A stretch of 64,000 nucleotides of DNA from Streptomyces sp. SKN60 (GCF_026236535.1 NZ_JAHTMW010000011.1:186001-250000); one strand, 5' to 3'. Counted from the first letter of the stretch, positions 23,659 to 32,554 are shown. Notes: generated from the letters alone by a model not told the origin. Numbers and translations: made by a program.

Positions 23659-26583
23659 TTATTCGAGCAGTTCCGCGTACGAGCCCATGGCCAGGGCGAT
23701 GTCCGCCTGGGCCCAGAACCGGTGGTAGGTGAAGACGGGGGCGGCGCCGCCGGCCAGGTAGGCCTCGATCTTCGGCCAGGCCGGGTCGTTCTTGTAGAAG
23801 GAACGGATGGAGGCGAAGGTGGCGGCGGAGTTCACGGCGTCGCCGTTGGGCATGGTGCCGGTCCAGCCGCTGGGGACGTAGACCGGGTCGTCGAAGCGGT
23901 TGTAGTCGGCGCGGGTCTCCGGGACGGCGATGCCGAGCGGGTCCTGGTAGTGGGTCCACATGCCGTCGAGGAGGGCCTTGGCGACCCGCTTGGCCTCGGT
24001 GTGGCCGGACTTGGCCGCGTAGTAGGTGAGGGTCTTGGCGTAGGCGGCGGCCACGCCGACGTCGTCGGTGTAGTCGGCGACGGTGACGTGCAGGCCGGCG
24101 TTGGCGCCGGGGCTCGCCGCGTTCCAGGTGTCGGGAGCGCCCGACCACTGGAGGGTGGAGGGGACACGGTAGGTGCCGTCGGGGTTGATCGTGGTCTTGG
24201 ACAGCGCCCAGGCGACCCACTTGTCGAGGACGGTCTTCGCGTCGGTGTCACCGGTCTGCTGGTAGTACTCGGCGACGCGCTCCATCGACCAGGCCTGGAA
24301 GCCGAACCACTGGTTGGACGGCGGGTCGTGGTAGACGGGCTTCTCGTCGTAGTACAGGCCGTGGAAGGTGGGGGTGCCGGCCGGCGGGGTGGCGTAGCGG
24401 CCCTGCCAGCTGTTCGTGGCGCCGCCCGCGATCGCGCCCTCGGAGGACTGCAGCCAGCGGTAGAACTCCAGCTGCCGGTCCAGGCTGGTGCCCCAGTCCG
24501 TGGCGCCGGTCGCCGACTTCGGCTTGAGCGGGGCGTAGCTGCTCAGCGCGTACGCGGCGAGCGGGTTCTGGTAGCCGCCGTGGGCGTGGCTCGAGCCGAT
24601 CCGCCAGGCCCAGCCGGCGCTGGTGTCGGTGGCGCCGCCCCAGGCGTAGTACCAGGACATCAGGTAGTGCGAGCTGTCCTTGCCGCTGCCCGCGGGGCAG
24701 GTGGTCGGTCCGACGCAGTCGCCGGCCTTCTTGAAGTACTTGTCGAAGAACGAGTAGCGCAGGTAGTCGCCCATCTTGGCGGCCTTGCCGACGGTCGTGG
24801 CGACCTGGGCGCCCTTGCCCTGCTGCTTGGCCCAGACGTCGGCCCAGTAGACGGCCTGGACGGCCCGGGCGTCGGCGTCGGGGGCGTTGGTGAACTTCCA
24901 CTGCTTGGCGTAGGAGGAGTCCCCGGTGAAGAGGTCCAGGTAGCCGTTCTTTCCGCCGTAGGAGAAGTTGTCGCAGGTGGGGTGGGTGACGGTCTCCCAG
25001 ACGGACTCCTGCGGTCCGCGCTGGAAGGTGTTGATGTACGAGGGGCCGGTCGCCGTGGGGCCGGTGGAGCACTTCCCGGGCTCGTTGCCGTAGCCGTAGA
25101 CGTTGTCGACGTCCTGGATCCAGTGCATGCCGTAGATGTCGTCGGTGCCGTAGGCGCTCTTCAGCTCACCGGCGATCGGGTCGGCTCCGGACGTCACCCC
25201 GGTGTCGAGCTTCGCCGGGTACTGGGACGGCAGGTCCCACTCGGGTGCGTAGGTGGCGGGCTTGGAGGCGCTGTAGAAGGAGTTGGTGGGCTGGTCGGCG
25301 TGGGTGGGGATCATGTACTTCTCGAGGGTGTCCCACGCGCCGTTGAACTTCGACCAGTCGCCGGTGATCTTCCCGTACATGGCCTGGAGCCAGACGAGAT
25401 AGCTGTACGCCTCCGAGGTCGTCTCGTGGCCGTGGTCGGGGGCCTCGACGATCAGGGTCTCGACCGAGTGGTACGGGATGCCCTCGGGCGAGAAGTAGCC
25501 GTTGGCCGGGTTGGTGATCTTCCCGTAGAGGTCGAGGAAGCGGGCCTCGTACGCGGAGCTCGCGGCCAGCTGGGCGACGGTGACCTCGGCCTTGGTGTGG
25601 CCGGGGGCGGTCGCGGTGAAGACGGCGGTGCCGGTGCCGGTGGGCGCGGCGGTGACGGTCACCTTCTGGGCGGTGTTCCAGTTCGCCGGGGTGAAGGTGA
25701 GGGTGGCCGGGCTCGCGGTGAGGCCGGTGACGCCGGAGGTACGGGCGACGCTCACGGTGACGTTCGCGGCCGGCTGGGTGGAGAGCTTGAGGTCGAAGGT
25801 GCCGGTGGTGCCCTGGCGTACGGAGAGCTGGGCGGGGGTGGCGACGAGGGCCGCTCCGGCGGCGACGGTGATGCCGACGGGGGCGGATTCGCCGGTGGCG
25901 CCGAGGGAGTCGTAGGCCTTGGCGTAGAGGGAGTGGGTGCCGGCGGCCAGGGAAGTGGCGCCGAGGGTGAAGGGGGCGGTGGTGTCGGTGCCGAGCAGGG
26001 TCGTGTCGCTGTAGAACTCGACCTTGCTCACGGTGGCGCCGTCGGCTGCGGCCGCGGTGGCGGCGAGCGGGACCGGGTCGCCCTGGGTGTAGACCGCGCC
26101 GGGCGCGGGGCTGGTCAGGACGGCGACCGGGGGCTGGTGGGCGCCGGTGCAGGGGGTGCCGTTGACGGTGAAGGAGGTGGGCGCCGCGTTGCTGCCGGTG
26201 TACGAGAACTGGGCGCCGGTGGTGACGGCGGCCCCGGCGGCGACGGTGCCGTTCCAGGCGACGTTGGTGACGGTGATGTTCTTGCCGGACTGGCTCCAGG
26301 TGCCGTTCCAGCCGTTGCTCAGCTTCTGGTCACCGGCGTACGTGTAGCCGAGGGTCCAGCCGTCGAGGGCGGTGGTGGCGCGGTTGGTGAGGGTGAGCTC
26401 GGCGGTGAAGCCGGAGCCCCAGTCGTTGGTCTTGTAGTCGACGCTGCACTGCACGTCGGCGGCCTGGGCGGTGGGCGGTCCGACCGCGAGCAGGGCGGCG
26501 GGCAGGGCGAGTACGGCGGCCAGCGCGGTGAGCGGCCGGACCGGGCGGCGTGGGCCGCGGGGCCGGCGGGGGCGTGGTGGCAT
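23659..26583 (-). CDS. Secreted GH48 cellobiohydrolase with CBM2 and two beta-sandwich modules
   Basis: Processive cellulase that releases cellobiose from chain reducing ends outside the cell; 974 residues. Order: signal peptide (cut near residue 42, TAQA/AD), CBM2 (43-145) with VDYKTNDWGSGFTAELTLTN and paired Cys, an Ig-like module (~151-250), a third beta-sandwich (~255-335, LSVRQGTTGTFDLKLST), then GH48 (~345-974). GH48 signs are HETTSEAYSYLVWLQAMYG with the acid Glu, YGMHWIQDVDNVYGYG and FDDPVYVPSGWTGTMPNGD. It diverges from GH5-GH6, and a perfect CebR-type operator lies 66 bp before its ATG, so it should be induced by cellobiose. Confidence 0.95.
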   Translation of the reverse strand: MPPRPRRPRGPRRPVRPLTALAAVLALPAALLAVGPPTAQAADVQCSVDYKTNDWGSGFTAELTLTNRATTALDGWTLGYTYAGDQKLSNGWNGTWSQSGKNITVTNVAWNGTVAAGAAVTTGAQFSYTGSNAAPTSFTVNGTPCTGAHQPPVAVLTSPAPGAVYTQGDPVPLAATAAAADGATVSKVEFYSDTTLLGTDTTAPFTLGATSLAAGTHSLYAKAYDSLGATGESAPVGITVAAGAALVATPAQLSVRQGTTGTFDLKLSTQPAANVTVSVARTSGVTGLTASPATLTFTPANWNTAQKVTVTAAPTGTGTAVFTATAPGHTKAEVTVAQLAASSAYEARFLDLYGKITNPANGYFSPEGIPYHSVETLIVEAPDHGHETTSEAYSYLVWLQAMYGKITGDWSKFNGAWDTLEKYMIPTHADQPTNSFYSASKPATYAPEWDLPSQYPAKLDTGVTSGADPIAGELKSAYGTDDIYGMHWIQDVDNVYGYGNEPGKCSTGPTATGPSYINTFQRGPQESVWETVTHPTCDNFSYGGKNGYLDLFTGDSSYAKQWKFTNAPDADARAVQAVYWADVWAKQQGKGAQVATTVGKAAKMGDYLRYSFFDKYFKKAGDCVGPTTCPAGSGKDSSHYLMSWYYAWGGATDTSAGWAWRIGSSHAHGGYQNPLAAYALSSYAPLKPKSATGATDWGTSLDRQLEFYRWLQSSEGAIAGGATNSWQGRYATPPAGTPTFHGLYYDEKPVYHDPPSNQWFGFQAWSMERVAEYYQQTGDTDAKTVLDKWVAWALSKTTINPDGTYRVPSTLQWSGAPDTWNAASPGANAGLHVTVADYTDDVGVAAAYAKTLTYYAAKSGHTEAKRVAKALLDGMWTHYQDPLGIAVPETRADYNRFDDPVYVPSGWTGTMPNGDAVNSAATFASIRSFYKNDPAWPKIEAYLAGGAAPVFTYHRFWAQADIALAMGSYAELLE

Positions 26584-26648
26584 GCGGGTGGTTCTCCTCG
26601 CGGCTCGAAGGTGGGGTGGTGCGAGGGCGCGTGGTCAAGCTCTGAACC

Positions 26649-26666
26649 AGTGGGAGCGCTCCCACT
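26649..26666. promoter_or_regulatory. CebR-type operator for the GH48 gene
   Basis: AGTGGGAGCGCTCCCACT is an 18-bp perfect palindrome that contains the full CebR core TGGGAGCGCTCCCA (26651-26664). It lies 66 bp upstream of the GH48 start and 190 bp from the GH5 start. CebR is the LacI-family cellobiose repressor encoded at 31138-32196. Confidence 0.88.
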
Positions 26667-26793
26667 GTGCAGATCCGGCGTGACGCCGTCAAGACGGGCG
26701 AAGAGTCGAAGGCTTGTGAACGCGCCCGCCCAGGAAATTTGGTCAACTCCTCTTTTCCTTGGCGGAAGTTGGCGCTACGGTCTGCCGGACCAG

Positions 26794-26807
26794 TGGGAGC
26801 GAATCCA
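26794..26807. promoter_or_regulatory. Degenerate CebR-type site for the GH5-GH6 unit
   Basis: TGGGAGCGAATCCA keeps the left half of the CebR core exactly but has three mismatches in the right half. It lies 49 bp before the GH5 start. A -10-like TACGGT (26776-26781) is just upstream, so a bound repressor would cover the transcript start region. It could be a weak site. Confidence 0.55.
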
Positions 26808-26855
26808 TCCCGTCGGCACCCCTTCCCGTGGTGCCCTCGCTGTGAGGACTCGCTC

Positions 26856-28418
26856 ATGCGACATCCCCCACGCCTGACGGCGCTCCTGGCCGGAGCGGCG
26901 CTCACGGCGGCGAGCACCGCTCTCGTCGTCGCCGGTACGGCCTCGGGAGCCGCCACCGTGGCCGCCGCCTCCGCCTGCACCGTGGAGTACTCGGTCACGA
27001 ACCAGTGGACCGGCGGCTTCCAGGGCTCCGTCAGCGTCACCAACAACAGCACGGCGCTCAGCAGCTGGACCCTCGGCTTCGGCTTCCCCGCAGGTCAGGC
27101 GGTCAGCCAGGGCTGGGGCGGCAAGTGGTCCCAGTCCGGGACCTCCGTGACCGTCGTGAACGAGAGCTGGAACGGGACTCTCGGCACGGGCGCGAAGGTG
27201 ACGGCCGGCTTCATCGCCTCCTGGACGGGCAGCAACCCGGCCCCCACCGCCTTCACGCTCAACGGCGCGCCCTGCGACACCGGCGGAACGACGCCCACCC
27301 CCACGCCCACCCCGACGCCCACCCCCACTCCCACTCCCACCCCCACCGACCCCACGACTCCCCCGACCACACCACCCACCACGCCGCCCACCCCGGTCAC
27401 CGGAGCGCCCGAACTCGGCGTCTCCGGCAACCGGTTCACCGACCAGAACGGCGCGACCCGCCGGCTCCTCGGGGTGAACCGCTCCGGCGGCGAGTTCATG
27501 TGCGTCCAGGGCTACGGCATCTGGGACGGACCCGTCGACGACGCCTCGATCGCGGCGATCGCCGACTGGAAGGCCAACACCGTCCGCATCCCGCTCAACG
27601 AGGAGTGCTGGCTCGGCCTCGACAACATCAAGCCCGAGTACCGCGGGGCGAACTACGTCTCCGCCGTCAAGGGCCTGGTCGACCGGGTGCTCGCCCACGG
27701 CCTGACCCCGGTGGTGGAACTCCACTGGACCCACGGCCAGTACACCGGGAACTCGGCCGGCTGCTCCGACGTCCACGCGTCCTGCCAGAAGCCGATGCCG
27801 GACGCCGAGTACACCCCGGCGTTCTGGACCTCGGTCGCGAACACCTTCAAGAACGACCGGCGGGTCGTCTTCGACCTGTTCAACGAGCCCTATCCGGACC
27901 GGGCGACCTCCACCGCCGCCCAGGCCTGGAGCTGCTGGCGGGACGGCGGCAGCTGCCCCGGCATCGGTTACGAGGTCGCCGGCATGCAGGACCTGGTGGA
28001 CGCGGTCCGCGCGACCGGGGCGAGGAACCTCGTCCTGGTGCCCGGCATCGCGTACTCCAACGACCTGAGCCAGTGGCTCGAGCACCGCCCCACGGACCCG
28101 GCGGGCAATCTGGCCGCCGCCTGGCACGTCTACAACTTCAACACCTGCTCCACCGAGGCGTGCTGGAACGACACCCTCGCCCCCGTCGCCGCCCAAGTAC
28201 CGCTGCTCGCGGGCGAGATCGGTGAGAACACCTGCGCCCACGGATTCGTCGACCGCGTCATGAAGTGGTTCGACGACCGCGGCCTGTCCTATCTGGGCTG
28301 GACCTGGAACACCTGGAACTGCGGCTCCGGGCCCGCCCTGATCACCTCGTACGACGGCACTCCCACCGCATTCGGCATCGGGCTGCGCGACCACCTGCGC
28401 ACCCTGAACGGACACTGA
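26856..28418 (+). CDS. Secreted endoglucanase, CBM2-linker-GH5
   Basis: Cuts internal beta-1,4 bonds in cellulose. Of 520 residues, the signal is ~1-38, CBM2 ~39-137, a Thr-Pro linker (TPTPTP runs, then TTPPTTPP) ~140-185, and the GH5 barrel ~190-520. Catalytic acid/base Glu is in VFDLFNEPYP and the nucleophile Glu in LLAGEIGENTC; LGVNRSGGEFMC marks the start of the barrel. GAGGA precedes ATG 26856. GH6 follows after only 17 bp, so the two form an operon. The linker DNA is a six-base repeat (27293-27348) that can change length by slippage. Confidence 0.94.
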   Translation: MRHPPRLTALLAGAALTAASTALVVAGTASGAATVAAASACTVEYSVTNQWTGGFQGSVSVTNNSTALSSWTLGFGFPAGQAVSQGWGGKWSQSGTSVTVVNESWNGTLGTGAKVTAGFIASWTGSNPAPTAFTLNGAPCDTGGTTPTPTPTPTPTPTPTPTPTDPTTPPTTPPTTPPTPVTGAPELGVSGNRFTDQNGATRRLLGVNRSGGEFMCVQGYGIWDGPVDDASIAAIADWKANTVRIPLNEECWLGLDNIKPEYRGANYVSAVKGLVDRVLAHGLTPVVELHWTHGQYTGNSAGCSDVHASCQKPMPDAEYTPAFWTSVANTFKNDRRVVFDLFNEPYPDRATSTAAQAWSCWRDGGSCPGIGYEVAGMQDLVDAVRATGARNLVLVPGIAYSNDLSQWLEHRPTDPAGNLAAAWHVYNFNTCSTEACWNDTLAPVAAQVPLLAGEIGENTCAHGFVDRVMKWFDDRGLSYLGWTWNTWNCGSGPALITSYDGTPTAFGIGLRDHLRTLNGH

Positions 28419-28435
28419 AAGGGTCACCCACCCCC

Positions 28436-30163
28436 ATGAGCCGCACGAAGAGCCGTACCGCCCTGTTCGCGGCGCTCGGCCTGATCGCCGCCACCGGCGC
28501 GACGGCCACCGCCCTGAGCACCGCCACCGCCGGCGCCGCCGCCGCGGGCTGCAAGGTCGACTACCAGATCGCCAGCCAGTGGAACACCGGCTTCACGGCG
28601 AACGTCGTCGTCACCAACCTCGGCGACCCGGTCAACGCCTGGACGCTGGGCTGGAGTTACGGAGGCGACCAGAAGGTCAGCCAGGGCTGGAACGCCGACA
28701 TCAGCCAGTCCGGCGCCGCCGTGACCGCGAAGAACCTCTCCTACAACGGAACCCTCGCGACCAACGGTTCCACCTCCTTCGGCTTCAACGCCACGTACAG
28801 CGGCACCAACGCCGTGCCCGCGACCTTCACGCTCAACGGTGTCGCCTGTACCGGCGCGGTGCCACCCACCACACCCCCCACCACCCCGCCGACGACGCCT
28901 CCGCCGGCCGGCACCAAGGCCGACAACCCGTACGTCGGCGCCCGGGTGTACGTGAACCCGGAGTGGTCCGCCAACGCGGCGGCGGAGCCGGGCGGCACCC
29001 GGGTGTCCAACCAGCCCACCGGCATATGGGTGGACCGGATCGCCGCCATCAACGGCGCGAACGGCGGCATGGGCGTGCGCGCGCACCTCGACGAGGCGCT
29101 GCGGCAGAAGGGCGACGGCGAGATGGTCGTCCAGTTCGTCATCTACAACCTGCCCGGCCGGGACTGTGCGGCCCTCGCCTCCAACGGCGAGCTCGGCCCG
29201 ACGGAGATCGACAAGTACAAGACCCAGTACATAGACCCGATCGCGGCCATCTTCGCCGACCCGAAGTACGCCGGCCTGCGGATCGTCACCACGGTCGAAC
29301 TCGACTCGCTGCCCAACCTCGTCACCAATGTGAGCGGACGCCCGACGGCGACCCCGAACTGCGACGTGATGAAGTCCAACGGCAACTACATCAAGGGCGT
29401 CGGCTACGCCCTCAGCAAGCTGGGCGCGATCCCCAACGTCTACAACTACCTGGACGCCGGCCACCACGGCTGGCTCGGCTGGGACGACAACTTCGGGCCC
29501 TCCGCCGACCTGTTCAAGACGGCGGCGACCGCCGAGGGCTCGACCCTCGCCAACGTGACCGGCTTCATCGTCAACACCGCCAACTACAGCGCCCTCAAGG
29601 AGGACCACTTCACGATCAACGACTCGGTGAACGGCGTCACGGTGCGCCAGTCCAAGTGGGTCGACTGGAACCGCTACACCGACGAGCTGTCGTACGCCCA
29701 GGCGATGCGCGACAAGCTGGTCTCCATCGGCTTCGACTCGAAGATCGGCATGCTGATCGACACCTCCCGCAACGGCTGGGGCGGCACCGCCCGGCCCACC
29801 GCCCCGGGCGCGAAGACCGACGTCAACACCTATGTCGACGGCGGCCGTTACGACCGGCGCATCAACCCCGGCAACTGGTGCAACCAGGCGGGAGCGGGCC
29901 TCGGTGAACGTCCGAAGGCGGCCCCGGAGCCGGGTGTCGACGCGTACGTCTGGATGAAGCCCCCGGGCGAGTCCGACGGGGCGAGCTCCGAGATCCCGAA
30001 CGACGAGGGCAAGGGCTTCGACCGCATGTGCGACCCGACGTACACCGGCAACCCCCGGAACAACAACAACATGTCGGGCGCCCTGCCGAACGCGCCGCTG
30101 TCCGGGAAGTGGTTCTCGGCCCAGTTCCAGGAGCTCATGAAGAACGCCTACCCGGCGCTGTGA
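28436..30163 (+). CDS. Secreted GH6 cellobiohydrolase with N-terminal CBM2
   Basis: Acts from non-reducing chain ends, complementing the reducing-end GH48. The 575-residue protein has a signal (~1-37), CBM2 (~38-140), a short TTPPTTPP linker and GH6 (~160-575). Both GH6 signatures are visible: VQFVIYNLPGRDCAALASNG with the R-D-C acid region (~240) and NVYNYLDAGHHGWLGW (~335). Length and N-terminal CBM resemble actinomycete exocellulases of the Cel6B type rather than short endo-GH6 enzymes. It shares the GH5 promoter and its decayed CebR site. Confidence 0.94.
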   Translation: MSRTKSRTALFAALGLIAATGATATALSTATAGAAAAGCKVDYQIASQWNTGFTANVVVTNLGDPVNAWTLGWSYGGDQKVSQGWNADISQSGAAVTAKNLSYNGTLATNGSTSFGFNATYSGTNAVPATFTLNGVACTGAVPPTTPPTTPPTTPPPAGTKADNPYVGARVYVNPEWSANAAAEPGGTRVSNQPTGIWVDRIAAINGANGGMGVRAHLDEALRQKGDGEMVVQFVIYNLPGRDCAALASNGELGPTEIDKYKTQYIDPIAAIFADPKYAGLRIVTTVELDSLPNLVTNVSGRPTATPNCDVMKSNGNYIKGVGYALSKLGAIPNVYNYLDAGHHGWLGWDDNFGPSADLFKTAATAEGSTLANVTGFIVNTANYSALKEDHFTINDSVNGVTVRQSKWVDWNRYTDELSYAQAMRDKLVSIGFDSKIGMLIDTSRNGWGGTARPTAPGAKTDVNTYVDGGRYDRRINPGNWCNQAGAGLGERPKAAPEPGVDAYVWMKPPGESDGASSEIPNDEGKGFDRMCDPTYTGNPRNNNNMSGALPNAPLSGKWFSAQFQELMKNAYPAL

Positions 30164-30193
30164 CGCACTGACCGCCGGCCACGGAGGGGGCGC

Positions 30194-30212
30194 GGGACGT
30201 CGTCCGCGTCCC
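30194..30212. terminator. Weak stem-loop after the GH6 gene
   Basis: GGGACG (30194-30199) pairs with CGTCCC (30207-30212) around a 7-base loop, 31 bp after the GH6 stop. The stem is short and no U-tract follows, so termination here is only a guess. Confidence 0.35.
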
Positions 30213-30278
30213 CTTCGTGGTACGTTTCGCGTCGCCGTGCGTTACTGCGATGTCCAGGAGGTGAGTTCGATCAACACG

Positions 30279-30314
30279 ATGACAGGTCGGGCCTCCCTCC
30301 CCCGCATGGCCTAG
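30279..30314 (+). CDS. Possible 11-codon leader peptide
   Basis: A near-perfect ribosome site AGGAGGTGA (30256-30264) precedes ATG 30279, which opens a short frame MTGRASLPRMA ending at TAG 30312. An in-frame GTG at 30261 would make 17 codons. The stop lies inside a hairpin (GGGCCTCCCT with AGGGAGCCC, ~30290-30322), and the hydrolase gene starts 38 bases later. This layout fits translational attenuation or coupling. The spacing of 14 bases to the ATG is long, so the start is unsure. Confidence 0.35.
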   Translation: MTGRASLPRMA

Positions 30315-30352
30315 GGAGCCCGCAGAAGGCATCCCGAAAGGCGTGAAACGCT

Positions 30353-31111
30353 ATGCGCTTCAGCTCCTCCCTCTCTTCTCTCTCCTTCACCTCCGAGACG
30401 TCGTCCGACGGCGTCCGCGAACAGCTCTTCACCCTCGACGGGATTCCCGGCGTCCTGTGGACGCCGGACGGCGCCGTCGGTACGCGTCCGCTCGTCCTGA
30501 TGGGACACGGTGGCGGTCAGCACAAGAAGCACCCCGACATCCTGGACCGGGCGCACCGCTTCGTGAGCGAGCTCGGCTTCGCCGTCGTGGCGGTCGACAT
30601 GCCCGCGCACGGCGACCGCCCGAAGGTCGAGGAGTACGACCGGCTGGCGGCCGAGAACCAGGCCCGGATCGCGGCCGGGGCCGAACTGGCGCCGCTCGTG
30701 GCCGAGTTCCAGGCGCTCGTCGCACGGCAGACCGTGCCCGAGTGGCGGGCGGTCCTGGACGCGGTCCAGCGCCTTGAGCACGTCGGCCCCGGACCGGTCG
30801 GCTACTGGGGCGTCTGTCTGGGCTGCGGCCTCGGCGTCCCGTTCGTGGCCGCCGAGCCCCGGGTCCGCGCGGCCGTGCTGGGCCTGGGCGGGGCGCTCGC
30901 CTCGGCCGAGGCCGCGGCGCGGATCACCGTCCCGGTGGAGTTCCTGGTCCAGTGGGACGACGAGCGGGTCCCGCGGGCCGACGGCCTGGCGCTGTTCGAC
31001 GCCCTGGGCTCGGCGGAGAAGTCCCTGCACGCCAACCCCGGCCTGCACGGCGAGATCCCGGCGTACGAGCTGGACAGCGCGCTGAGGTTCTTCGCCCGCC
31101 ACCTCGGCTGA
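30353..31111 (+). CDS. Alpha/beta hydrolase (dienelactone hydrolase-like)
   Basis: A 252-residue cytoplasmic hydrolase. LVLMGHGGGQHKKHPD forms the oxyanion region and VAVDMPAHGDR follows. The nucleophile position falls in YWGVCLGCGLGVPF, where Cys takes the place of Ser, as in dienelactone hydrolases. The Asp is in VQWDDERVPRADG and the His near NPGLHGEIPAYE. Substrate unknown. It sits between GH6 and cebR but lacks a CebR operator, so it may not belong to the cellulose regulon. Upstream lie a strong ribosome site and a possible leader peptide. Confidence 0.8.
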   Translation: MRFSSSLSSLSFTSETSSDGVREQLFTLDGIPGVLWTPDGAVGTRPLVLMGHGGGQHKKHPDILDRAHRFVSELGFAVVAVDMPAHGDRPKVEEYDRLAAENQARIAAGAELAPLVAEFQALVARQTVPEWRAVLDAVQRLEHVGPGPVGYWGVCLGCGLGVPFVAAEPRVRAAVLGLGGALASAEAAARITVPVEFLVQWDDERVPRADGLALFDALGSAEKSLHANPGLHGEIPAYELDSALRFFARHLG

Positions 31112-31123
31112 CGGCTGCCGTAT

Positions 31124-31154
31124 TGCGGGCGTCCGGCTCACGAGGACGCCCGCA
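31124..31154. terminator. Perfect 11-bp stem-loop between convergent genes
   Basis: TGCGGGCGTCC (31124-31134) and GGACGCCCGCA (31144-31154) are exact complements around a 9-base loop. It can end transcription of the hydrolase gene. The right arm overlaps the last codons and stop of cebR on the other strand. Confidence 0.65.
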
Positions 31155-32196
31155 CCACCAGCTCCGTCGGCAGCACCTGACGGGCGCCCTGGCCGGCCGC
31201 CGGCTCCCCCTCGGGTCCGCGATCGCCCTCGCCCTCGCCGGACAGCTCCCGCAGCAGCATCCGCGCCATCGTGCGGCCCATCTCCTCGATGGGCTGGCGC
31301 ACGCTGGTGAGGGGCGGGTCCATCAGGCGGGCGACGGCGGAGTCGTCGACGCCGACGAGGGCGACGTCCTCGGGGACCCGGCGGCCGGCCTCGCGCAGCA
31401 CGCCGCGGGCGCCGGCCGCCATGACGTCGGAGGCGGCGAAGACGGCGTCCAGGTCGGGCGCGCGGTCGATCAGGGCGCGCATGGCGCGACGGCCGCCCTC
31501 CTCGGTGAAGTCGCCGGTGGCGACGAGGAGATCGTCGGGGGCGAGGCCGGCCGCCGCGATGCCCTCGCGGTAGCCGTCGAGGCGGGCCCGGGCCACGTAC
31601 ATGTCGAGCGGGCCCGTGATGGTGGCGATCCGGCGGCGGCCGCGGGCGGCGAGGTGGGCGACGGCGGCGCGGCCGGCTCCGGTGTTGTCGGAGTCGACGT
31701 AGGCGGCGGCCTCGTCGGCGGTGCGCCGGCCGTTGAGGACGACGGGCAGGCCGAGTTCGCGGACGCGGTCGGGCAGCGGGTCGTCGGCGTGCACGGAGGC
31801 GAGCAGGACGCCGTCCACGCGCCGGGCGGCCAGATACTGCTCGAAGCGCTGCCGCTCCCGCTCGGTGCGCACCAGGGTGAGCAGCAGCTGCTGGTCGGCC
31901 GCGCCGAGTTCGGCGCTGATGCCGCGGATGATGTCGAGGAAGTAGGGCTCGGCGAAGAGCCGTGCCTCGGTCTCCGGGATGACCAGCGCGATGGCGTCGG
32001 TGCGGCTGCCGGCGAGGGTGCGGGCGGCCTGGTTGGGCACGTAGCCCAGTTCCTCGATGGCCCGGTGGACGGCCTCGCGGGCCTGGTCGCTGACCCTGGG
32101 CGAGCCGTTGATGACCCGGGACACGGTGCCCCGGCCGACCCCGGCCCGTACCGCGACCTGTTCCAGCGTGGGCCTGCCACTGTGCCGTCCGCTCAC
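31138..32196 (-). CDS. cebR: CebR, LacI-family repressor of cellulose/cellobiose genes
   Basis: A 352-residue LacI-family regulator. The N-terminal HTH is RPTLEQVAVRAGVGRGTVSRVINGSPRVSD (shown here by its first and last positions, ~8-37), ending in the hinge NQAARTLAGSRTDAIALV. The periplasmic-binding-like core follows (~60-330). It starts at GTG 32196 with GAGGGGAG upstream. Its gene diverges from cebEFG. Four good TGGGAGCGCTCCCA operators lie at GH48, its own promoter, cebE and bglC, exactly the CebR pattern described in streptomycetes, where cellobiose or cellotriose releases the repressor. Its own site overlaps a -10-like TAATGT, implying autorepression. Confidence 0.94.
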   Translation of the reverse strand: MSGRHSGRPTLEQVAVRAGVGRGTVSRVINGSPRVSDQAREAVHRAIEELGYVPNQAARTLAGSRTDAIALVIPETEARLFAEPYFLDIIRGISAELGAADQQLLLTLVRTERERQRFEQYLAARRVDGVLLASVHADDPLPDRVRELGLPVVLNGRRTADEAAAYVDSDNTGAGRAAVAHLAARGRRRIATITGPLDMYVARARLDGYREGIAAAGLAPDDLLVATGDFTEEGGRRAMRALIDRAPDLDAVFAASDVMAAGARGVLREAGRRVPEDVALVGVDDSAVARLMDPPLTSVRQPIEEMGRTMARMLLRELSGEGEGDRGPEGEPAAGQGARQVLPTELVVRASS

Positions 32197-32319
32197 GACT
32201 GTCGTACTCCCCTCGTGCGGCCTCGCCCCGTCCCTTGCGGCGATCAGGTCAAGATAGGCCACGATCCCGGTCCCCGTCGCACCCGGCACCGTTCGACAAG
32301 CGAAGGCGGCCCCGCGCGA

Positions 32320-32333
32320 TGGGAGCGCTCCCA
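32320..32333. promoter_or_regulatory. CebR operator at the cebR promoter
   Basis: TGGGAGCGCTCCCA, a perfect match. On the minus strand a -10-like TAATGT (32338 to 32333) directly adjoins it and shares one base, so CebR would sit on the start point of its own transcript. It is part of the 358-base cebR-cebE gap (32197-32554), which otherwise holds the cebE promoter, a second operator and ribosome sites, and no gene. Confidence 0.85.
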
Positions 32334-32443
32334 CATTACCCGAACCAGGACAGGGCGCACCGTCGGCGGGCTCGCGTAACGAATCCGCGTTCATGTCTTG
32401 ACACTGCCGCCCGAGAGGCAGGAACCTTCCGGCAACGACGACG

Positions 32444-32457
32444 TGGGAGCGCTCCCA
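32444..32457. promoter_or_regulatory. CebR operator at the cebE promoter
   Basis: A second perfect TGGGAGCGCTCCCA. A TTGACA -35 element lies at 32398-32403, with a weak -10 (GAACCT, 32422-32427). The predicted start near 32434 puts the operator just downstream of it, a blocking position. The cebE ATG is 97 bp further on. Confidence 0.87.
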
Positions 32458-32554
32458 TCCGGTCGATCGACGACCGGGCGGGTGGAGTCGCGCGCTCCCC
32501 GAACACCGGAACTCGGCGCACGACGAGCACCACCTTTGGGACGAGGAGAGTGGA

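Noticed and set aside
23131..26877. Long plus-strand frame opposite the GH48 gene
   Set aside because: Gly/Val-rich composition without motifs; the GH48 frame on the other strand is unambiguous.
27293..27348. Short regular repeats in the GH5 gene, considered as a CRISPR-like or regulatory array
   Set aside because: They encode the Thr-Pro linker in frame and are an ordinary coding repeat of a modular cellulase.
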